64,000 bases of DNA, taken from Asterias amurensis (lineage: Eukaryota; Echinodermata; Asteroidea; Forcipulatida; Asteriidae). The position numbers and the translations under genes are program-made. This document shows positions 50,401 through 57,800 of the stretch, piece after piece. Under the pieces are notes generated by a model, which was not told the origin of the DNA, ran no database searches, and saw only the letters and a program-made list of their open reading frames with translations. The stretch is from the NCBI RefSeq assembly GCF_032118995.1, contig NC_092648.1, positions 3,673,001-3,737,000 on the forward strand, written 5' to 3'. Each line of letters begins with the position of its first letter. Position 1 is the first letter of the stretch.

Positions 50401-51579
50401 TTGACAGAAAGTTATTTGAGCGGTTTCATCATTTTTTACATGCAAGCTCAAGCCAAAGCTTCAGACTTCATAATCATAAAGTACAAACAGCAAATGTGTA
50501 TCTAGACAAGATTAGATAGGTGTGAAGGTTGAAAGTGAAAGATTTTTAAGCCAAATTTTATTTGAATAAAAAACAATTAACAATTGAAATTTATAGCCTA
50601 GTGATGATATGTTTAACTGGTGACTGGGCGTTCCGGGTGCTGTACTCCTCTTTTTAAAAGAAACATTTTTACTTGTCAGCGACAGTCGCACATCCTCTTT
50701 TCTGACTTCAACAGAAAATTTTAAAACAATGAAATTCATGCAAAAAAGCAGTTGCGATAATGTAGCCCTCCTCCCAACGCGATAACGTAACCCTCCTCCT
50801 GACGGCAGGAGGAGGGTTATGTTATATTGCATCTAGCAAAAAGACCAATCAACATGGAGATTGGTAGGTAACCTAGCAAGAAGGAGGTATGGCAACAGCT
50901 CAGGTGGGCAGGCATAACATCCATTCCGAACAAGAAAAAAGAGGGGAGACAAACCAAACACTACTATTAATAAACAGAACTTCAGAAGATGAACTATTGA
51001 CTTAAAACTACAGGCATATATCATTGCTTCTTTGCTTGGCAACATACACATGATGCAGTACATGACAGACACTGAGACAGGGGAGGGTCGTACAACAGAG
51101 GGTGCGTCCGTTTAGCTTCCCTGGGTCGACCTCGGTCTGCCCCGGTACGTTCGAATAGCTTGACGGGGCTCACCCGGGTCAGCCCCCAGTGCCCTGCTTG
51201 TGGAGTGGGTCACTTGGGGGTGACTGAGGTGCATGCCGTCACCACGAGAGGGCGAGTGTGATCGTTCGATTAGCTCTTGTCAGGGGCTCACCCGAGTGAG
51301 CACTGCGGGGTCGACCCAGGGAAGCTTATCAAACGCACCCAGAGAAATTGAGAATTGGTGAAAAGCTTTTTCCTCTTTTTTTAAAAAGAGGCAAAGAACA
51401 GAGTGAAACTAAATAAAGTTAATTTTAATTTACTTTAAAAATATTTTTGTTCCGAGGCTAACTTTATTAATTAATTTGTTTATCATTCAATTGATTCAAT
51501 TTGTTTATCCTCACCTATTCTGTTGCGTCTCCTCGAGCTTTTGCATGCGTGCATAAAAGTCCACGCTATCTGTGGCCAT
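38405..51579 (-). CDS. KIZ: Centrosomal protein kizuna, complete, 14 coding exons, unusually long
   Basis: Kizuna is a PLK1 substrate that stabilises pericentriolar material during spindle formation; human mutations cause retinal ciliopathy. Exons in transcript order: 51579-51515, 50310-50248, 49187-49025, 48377-47910, 47296-46165, 45625-45424, 45024-44872, 43893-43732, 42863-42713, 41481-41322, 40897-40790, 40299-40128, 39598-39392, 38552-38405. The sum is 3354 nt (1117 aa plus TGA) with consistent phases. The N-terminal coiled coil, residues about 10-110 (KLEQEFNVYIKSDTRLNKVR, then LREYERVDAHVAALSARTDRL), aligns with the kizuna N-terminus. The acidic C-terminus ends AAFWGEESDMEESEM ... DDLKDDFDFYD, like the vertebrate FWGE...DFYD end. 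Between these lie a Gln-rich tract, a long disordered Ser/Pro region, and residues about 700-900 of more ordered helical sequence (GFWRLVSAVEQEID, LQQLQQIVL, LGFWDNLLQHLVLLIRKGVM). Human KIZ is 673 aa. Two donors are less usual (GTTTGT after exon 5, GTTTGA after exon 13). Confidence 0.87.
38655..38962 (-). mobile_element. tRNA-type SINE, long subfamily
   Basis: The inverse strand begins GTGTCATGGCCGAGCGGTTA and has B box GTGTGGGTTCGGATCCCGGT. The body matches 23465-23815. KIZ intron 13. Confidence 0.8.
39092..39256 (+). mobile_element. tRNA-type SINE, AATATGCCTGTGA tail family
   Basis: Head TTGGTCTAGTTGGTTAGACA and B box CATGGGTTCGAATCCCACCT, then the same tail as 27945-28125. KIZ intron 13. 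Confidence 0.78.
39671..40037. mobile_element. MITE, GTGTCC-TIR family, in KIZ intron 12
   Basis: Both ends are recognisable (GGTAATGGACACTATTGG and the inverse) with a diverged centre (AAAAGACTTGATGTCTGAAG). It lies 72 bp from KIZ exon 13. Confidence 0.8.
40391..40632. mobile_element. Diverged relative of the TTGCTTAGC foldback MITE
   Basis: The ends GGGCCATTTTCATAAAG and ATGAAATTGGGC are related to the three full copies, with repeated TTAGC/GCTTA inside. A similar piece lies at about 44667-44861 in KIZ intron 7, and a fragment near 53350-53415. Confidence 0.65.
41640..41772 (+). mobile_element. LINE-like 3' tail with (AAAT)n
   Basis: GGGCCCAAATGGAAACCAGT, then CACCCTGGTTAAATAAAGG and an AAATAAATAAAT run, resembles the 3' end common to many non-LTR elements. 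No coding part is left. KIZ intron 9. Confidence 0.6.
42180..42350. mobile_element. Dispersed MITE end with one satellite-like unit
   Basis: TCCAGAAGACGATCAGAGCG then GATCGAAACGTCGAGT and GGTTCTTTTCAGAACC lead into CACGGTGTTACCGCAAAC and CACCATGCAAAGTTTCAAAT, a single satellite unit. KIZ intron 9. Confidence 0.75.
42993..43204. mobile_element. Foldback MITE in KIZ intron 8
   Basis: Left arm GTCACATGAGGCAATTTACG and right arm GCAAAAGTTGCCTCATGTGA are inverted. Element of about 0.2 kb. Confidence 0.72.
43351..43594. mobile_element. Foldback MITE, TTGCTTAGCATGAAATTT family
   Basis: A second full copy, in the KIZ intron between exons 8 and 9, with the same paired ends and inner motifs. Confidence 0.86.
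45735..45900. mobile_element. Dispersed MITE end with one satellite-like unit
   Basis: GATCGAAACAGTGAGTTGTC and GGTTCTTTTCAGAACC lead into CACATGGTGCTACCCCAAAC and AAATTCAAATCCTACTTAA. Same order as 42180-42350. KIZ intron 5. Confidence 0.72.
47920..48320 (-). repeat. KIZ: CAG/CAA-rich tract encoding the KIZ glutamine-rich domain
   Basis: Within exon 4 (residues about 110-250) the coding strand is runs of CAG and CAA. They encode blocks of 4-7 Gln separated by Leu, Pro, His and Val. Two related blocks of about 40 residues, each containing PLNQQQQFGQ and VLQQ, look like an internal duplication. All three frames stay open over much of it because of the triplet repeat; only the Gln frame continues into the flanking exons. 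Confidence 0.85.
48560..48918 (-). mobile_element. tRNA-type SINE
   Basis: The inverse strand begins TGTCATGGCCGAGTGGTTAA (type II tRNA A box, Ser/Leu-like), then GTGTGGGTTCGAATCCCGGT, and a body with GGTATAAATGGGTACCTGCG ending at GAAATGCGCTGTATAAGAGT. KIZ intron 3. Confidence 0.85.
49385..49657 (-). mobile_element. tRNA-type SINE broken by a MITE
   Basis: In KIZ intron 2 the SINE body and B-box region (GGATTCAAACCCACACTCCG on the plus strand) run as far as GATGCTCTTAA. The tRNA-like A-box end is then replaced by a GTGTCC-TIR MITE that starts at 49658. It is a nested insertion or insertion plus deletion. Confidence 0.75.
49658..49991. mobile_element. MITE, GTGTCC-TIR family, right end lost
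   Basis: The left terminus is intact and the body continues to GTTGAGATACACCA. It then stops abruptly at an A-rich tract before the right inverted terminus would appear. Confidence 0.82.
51098..51342. mobile_element. GC-rich MITE in KIZ intron 1
   Basis: Inverted ends: GGTGCGTCCGTTTAGCTTCC on the left and GGAAGCTTATCAAACGCACC on the right. CAGAG flanks both sides as a possible short target duplication. The GC content is well above the surrounding intron. The family is not assigned. Confidence 0.8.
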
Positions 51580-51881
51580 CTTTCTGTATATGTTATGAAC
51601 TAAAAAAGAACCATTTCACATGTTTCAAATGTTTGTTTTACTTTTTGAAATGTCACAATATTTCCTCTGGACTGGTGCCTTCATACAACAACGGTAATAA
51701 ATGTAAGCGTCAAGTTACCAGATCTTTATTTACTGGATTAAAGCTGGCTACAGAGGGCGTGCTTTCTTATCACCGCTAATAATATATAACTGAAAAAGTA
51801 GGCTATCACAAAATGAGATAACTAGCGGTAGCAGCTCGTCAGACTTTGTGATAAGCGGTTTCCTGTTGAAAGACCAAAAAC
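51580..51881. promoter_or_regulatory. Very short KIZ-SIRT2 intergenic gap, likely bidirectional promoter
   Basis: Only 302 bp separate the KIZ start codon (minus strand) from the SIRT2 start codon (plus strand). Both 5' UTRs and any core promoters must fit here unless an upstream non-coding exon exists. The gap has no SINE or foldback element. It contains AT-rich AATATATAAC near 51780 and a GC-richer stretch near 51825-51870 just upstream of SIRT2. Confidence 0.65.
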
Positions 51882-54800
51882 ATGTCTGAAGGTAGGGATT
51901 AGGTATTACCTTTTGAGTAACATTACGGCTAGTCAGAAATGTTTGAAGGATCGAAATTTAGGTCGATTCTTTTGAGAAGGAGGTGTAGTTTTTTGGTGGC
52001 GATTGCTTCATTAGTTGTGTGGGATTGTATTGTATTATGTGAGTGAGGGGGCGGGGCTGGGATGTGCGATATTGATATGGGATTAGGGGCCTGGAAAAGG
52101 GGTGGGTGGAAATAGGTGACTTGAATTGAAATGACTTGATTAATCCATAGAGTTTTAAAATAAAATTGTGCACTGGAAAACGCTTTTCATCAGATTGGAA
52201 AACAGGGGCTCAGTTTGTATTTGTTGAGCCACTAAAAATGTTGGTTCCTCTGTTAATTAAACATGTTAAAACTTTGGACTGAGTCAAGGTGAGCCAAGGC
52301 TCATTTTTAGACAATTATTTGAGCCATGTGAATATTGGAGCCAGCTTTATTTTTGGGCTCATTCTGAGCGGTTTTTTCCCCAGTGACTATTGTGCCTTGA
52401 TGAAAAACTTTCTTGTTGGATAAGAATCGTACACAAAATTGTAGAACTCAGAACTCCGAATTGTGTAACTCCGAACCTGGATTGATAGAACTTTGTCAAA
52501 GTGTCTCTGATTTTTATCGTTTAGCTGTACTGGAAAATCCTGATGGAGCCGAAGGAGGAAGGGAGACGGATGAGAAAGATGAAACAGGACTTTCACCATC
52601 CAAGGATGATCCCAACGATGATCCAGAGGATGATCCCAAGGCCTCTGGAGCAGACCCAAGTGAGCCTTAAAAATCTATAATTGTTGTCTTGATTTTTAGG
52701 AATACTTACGGCCTGGGCCCAATGTCATAGAGCTGCTAAGCATAAAAATTTGCTTAGCATGAAATTTTGCCTTGATAAAAACAGGATTTCTCAACCAAAT
52801 TTCCACATGATTTTCAGGATAATCAAACAACAGCTGAACACAAGTACCAAGCAATCAAATCATCAATACTCATCAAATGTAAATTTTGTTGGTAATCCTG
52901 TTTTTATCAAGGAAGAAATATCATGCTAAGCAAATTTTCATGCTCAGCAGCTCTATGAAATTGATCCCTAATGAATGGGGAAATTTAATAAAAGTGTAAG
53001 GTGCTATGAGGAATCAATACACGTTACCAGATGTTACCCAGGGAGTGATATTATCGAGTGTTTTTGGAAGTATTTATTGTTCCTGAATGATTCCTTTTGT
53101 ATTGACTTGTTATTTCTATGGATGATTTAGTGGATACCCTGGAGCGTTTGATGGGTCTCCTAAACCCCTGGCTTGGAGGTGCTGATGATGATGATGATGA
53201 TACCGTCAAACCACAGCAACTCCTTCAAGACATCAGCCTAGAGGGTGTGGCAAAGTACATAAAGAGTGATAGATGTAAGTTTGTTTGACCTCGAAATCGG
53301 AAGCTTAAGCCAACATTTTTGGTAAGATTCTTTTACTGAGAAAACCGTCAGGAACCAATTTCATAAAGCCTGTAAGCACAAAAACTCGCTAAACACAGAA
53401 AAGTATTGCTTTGCAGGGTGGTCAGGTTAGCACCTTTTATAAAAGTTTCAAAGCGCTGTACAAAACGACAAAGAATACAAAAAACTTATACTTAGAACAA
53501 AGACAACTTTGTGACATTTTCTGTGTTTTAAACTGTTTTCTTTGGTTCGTTTTGTACAGGTAAGCATATCATCGTTATGACTGGCGCTGGAATCTCTACT
53601 TGTAAGTAATGGACAATGTTTACCATCAGTGGCATAACCAGACATTTTCAGACATTCATTGCAAGATGGAACAATCCATTCAACTTGGTTTTGCCTCGAT
53701 GAATTAATCATTCCCTATTTCAACTTCATGATTAAGTACTTACCTCTACTCTCATAAATATTTTGTACTTGTAAACCAGTTTGTTGAACTTGCTTTTCAT
53801 TCTCCCTATGGCCCCAAAATGTGGAATAATCTTCCTGTTATTATAAGAAATGCCAGCCCACTTACATCATTCAAGACATTCCTTATTAAAGCTCACCTGT
53901 TCCAGCAGGCTTACTAACAACTCCTGCTTAAATAATGGACCGCGTCTGGCGTGCAGATTCGTGGGGGATGGAGCTCTGCTGGCCCCCATGAGTCTGTGCC
54001 TCAGCGCCTTAGAGCAAACTTTTGATTTTGTCACTCTATAAATGACTTTTGATTGATTGATTGAAGTAAAATCCATTGTATTTATGTGTCATGCCTAGCT
54101 GCCGGGATACCAGATTTCCGAAGCCCAGGATCCGGCCTGTATGATAACTTAGGGAAGTACAATCTACCAACTCCGATGTCGATATTTGAAATGTCATACT
54201 TCAAGGTGGGTGTGCTATAAGTGAGCATAGGTGCTATTTAAAGGCAGTGGATACTTTTGGTAATGACTCAAAATAATTATTAGCATAAAACCTTTCTTGG
54301 TAACGAGTAATGGGGAGAGGTTGATAGTATAAAACATTGTGAGAAACGACCCCCTCTGAAGTAACATAGTTTCGAGAAAGAAGTAATTTTCCACGTATTT
54401 GATTTCGAGATCTCAGAATTAGATTCTGAGGTCTCGAAATCAAGCATCTGAAAGCTTACAACTTTGTGTGACTAGGGTGTTTTTTCTTTCATCTCGCAAC
54501 TTTGACGACCAATTGAGCTCAAATTTCACGGGTTTGTTATTTTATGCATACGCTGACATACACCAAGTGAGAAGACTGGTCTTTGACAATTATCAATAGT
54601 GTCCAGTGTCTTTAAGGAGATTTTGCACTGACATAATGGTTGGTATCAAAGAATGATTATTATTTTGTGATGACTCAGGAACGACCGGAGCCATTCTTCT
54701 ACCTGGCCAAGGAGTTGTACCCAGGGAAGTTCAAACCCACACCGTGTCATTATTTCATCAGACTCCTCGCTGAGAAAAAGCTCCTGTTGAGAAACTACAC

Positions 54801-57800
54801 ACAGGTGAGATATTAGTCTTGGCTCAAGACTCTCCTGTTGTTTACTATCTTTACTACTCCTGGGTTAATTTCCATCGCTGATAGAGTCACCAATAACAGA
54901 TTAAAGGGCACAGTGACAGTGGACAATATTTTGGGTAAATCTGGGGGCTTCTGTGCTGGGGACACAATGTATTTTGCTCAGTGTGCAGAGCAGCCGATTT
55001 CACAAAATGTTAGGATTAATTCTACCTCGAGTTTAGGACGAGCCTAACCTAGGATGGGTTCAATGCGCCGTAACGTCTATGGATACGGAACTTAACTCGT
55101 CTTAAGATTAATCCTAAAGTTTGGAGAAATCGACGGCTTGGCAATTGTAAATTCTGGGCAGGCCTGCCCAGCACCGCCTTATAGACTAATCTTGTTTTCC
55201 TTTGACCATGTTGATTCCGGTTTGTGTTCCCCTCGGTAGAATATTGACACCCTTGAAAGAATCGCTGGTGTGCCAGGCGACCTGTTAATGGAGGCCCACG
55301 GTACATTTCATACCGGACACTGCCTTGCTGGAGATTGTAGGAAAGAATACACACAGGAGTGGATGAGAGGTGAGTGAACTAAGGATTACACACATAACTT
55401 CTCAAGGTATAATGTTACCCTGATCAAAGCCCTTTTCTCCTAGCTGGGGTACCTTTGGGTGACAGTGTTCCTTGTTAAGTTGGAATTTCCCAGTAGAAAT
55501 TGTTAGAAATTTCCCTTTCCAAACTTGCCCAAGAAAAACAAAACTGCCTTGCCCTTTTTAGGAACCTTTGTGCCCCAATAAATGTCCTAGTAGAATTGTT
55601 TATGCCACTGAAAAACAATCTTGTCCTTGTTCATTGCTTTGGTGGCCCTTGAAATAGCCAAAGTAGAAATTGTATATTTTCGTTCTCAGATGTTGGCAAT
55701 GATAAACTTTTCTGTCATAGTTATCACGCAACTCCGACGGCCAATCAAACTCAAATTTTCACAAGTTTGTTTTTTAATGCATTATGTTGAGATACAACAA
55801 GTAAGAAGACTGGCCTTTGATAATTGCCAATAGTGTCCAGTGTCTTTAAACCCATCAATCTTGACACTCAAATGGTCTTGTTCTTTTGTGTTTGTAGTTG
55901 AGATCTTTGCTGACAGGATACCCAAGTGCACGGAATGTGGTGGATTAGTCAAGCCAGATATTGTGTTCTTTGGTGAGGCACTACCCCTAAGGTTTTCCTC
56001 CCTGGTCATGGAGGTAGGTAGAGCAGATACAGCTGGATCAGATCCTACATGTACATATTGTAGGTCAATATTTTAATTACATGATTTAGATAAGTATTGG
56101 ATGCATTTGATGGAAAGATTGCATTTACTAAGAGAGGTTTCAGTCCTGATACTTCACGGAGGCACTGAGGGTCTCCCACATCCTGTAATTATCCTGTAAC
56201 TGTTAATCTTTTCTGTTTTATCAAATTTGTTTTCCCTTTTTTGCTATCATTGTTTTTTTGTCATTTTGTTCAGTTTTTAACTGCTAGGGTTTCTCTTTTT
56301 TAACTGTTTTTTTCCATAGTGGGGTTTCAATGTATAAGAGGGTTCCCCAACACCCTGTGCATTTTTTCAGTGTCTTTTAGTGGTTTATCTAATATTTATT
56401 TTTACTTATTGTCGTCGTTTTATATAATGTTCCTGTGTACTCCGCGGTGGTGCAATTTTTATGTGTTTTATCTATGCTATTTTTATCAATATTGTTATCT
56501 TGTAATGCCACATTATTCAGCTTCGTGCAGCCAGTTGGTTTTTTAATAAAAATGAATGAATGAATGAATGAATGAAGGCGATTGCCTCCATGCCCCCTTG
56601 CCTCGGTGCCCTTGAAATGCTCCGGTAGAAATTTACAATTGCCTCATAGGGTGCCCTTTACCAAGGAGAAAAATCCTTTGTGCCCTTGCCGTGCATGCTT
56701 CACTAACACAGCTTGTGCATAGATTGCTTGCACAGTGAGCAGAGAATGGTGATCGTTAAGCCAGAATTCAGTGGTAATCCCCAAAAATTGGGCTCTGATG
56801 AAACTTATTTTGTTATTTTGTGTTTTCCTTGCAGGACTTTCCCATGTGCGATTTGCTGATAGTCATGGGGACATCACTGGTTGTGCAGCCCTTTGCTTCG
56901 TTACTAGAAAGGTAGGCACGTGATTCAAGGTTTCAAAGTTTGAAGGATCATTAATAGGAACAGTCTGTGATAAATTGGTACCTGCTAAGGTAGAGGTTGA
57001 CATTGTGTATTCAAGACAGTGGACACTATATTGGTAATTGTCAAAGACCAGTCTTCCCACTCGGTGTATCTCAACATATGCATAAAATAACAAAGCTCTG
57101 AAAATTTGAGCTTGATTGGTCGTCGGAGTTGAGAGATAATTATGAAAGAAAAAAACACCCTTGTCACACGAAGTTGTGTGCTTTCAGATGCTTGATTTTG
57201 AGACCTCAATTCTAAACTTGAGGTCACGAAATCAAATTATCAAACTATCAACCTCTCCCCATTACTCGTAACCAAGAAAGGTTTTATGATAATAAATATT
57301 TTGAGTATATACCAATAGTGTCCACTGCCTTTAAAAGCCCTTTGGGCTGTATACTCCCCAGCAGAGAAAATCTAAAGGAATCTTATTGGACCAATGACCA
57401 GGGCACTAATCAGGGCACTATTCCTCCCTTCTAATCGTCGTCTTAAGCATTTTAAAGGTAGTAAGCGGTTCATAGATAGTTTTTATCCTTGTGCTGTTCG
57501 TGCTTTTATTGTAAACTAGTTTGTTTTCTGCTTTTTGTAGCCTATATATTTGTATATATTTATATTTTTGTATCTTCTTGGTAATGGTTTTAAATGTTGT
57601 TAAATCTAGAGAGCTTGAGGTACACTACAATTTCCGTTGTTTTTAGGTTTTAACTTTTTAACAATGGCTGAATAAATAGTTCTAATCCAATCTAATCTAA
57701 TCTACTAATGTAAAGGACATTGAAAAAGGTTATTGTAAAATGTGCTTCCCTTCAACTGATCTGCATGTTTATATTTATTTCTTCTCCTCAGAGTTCCAGA

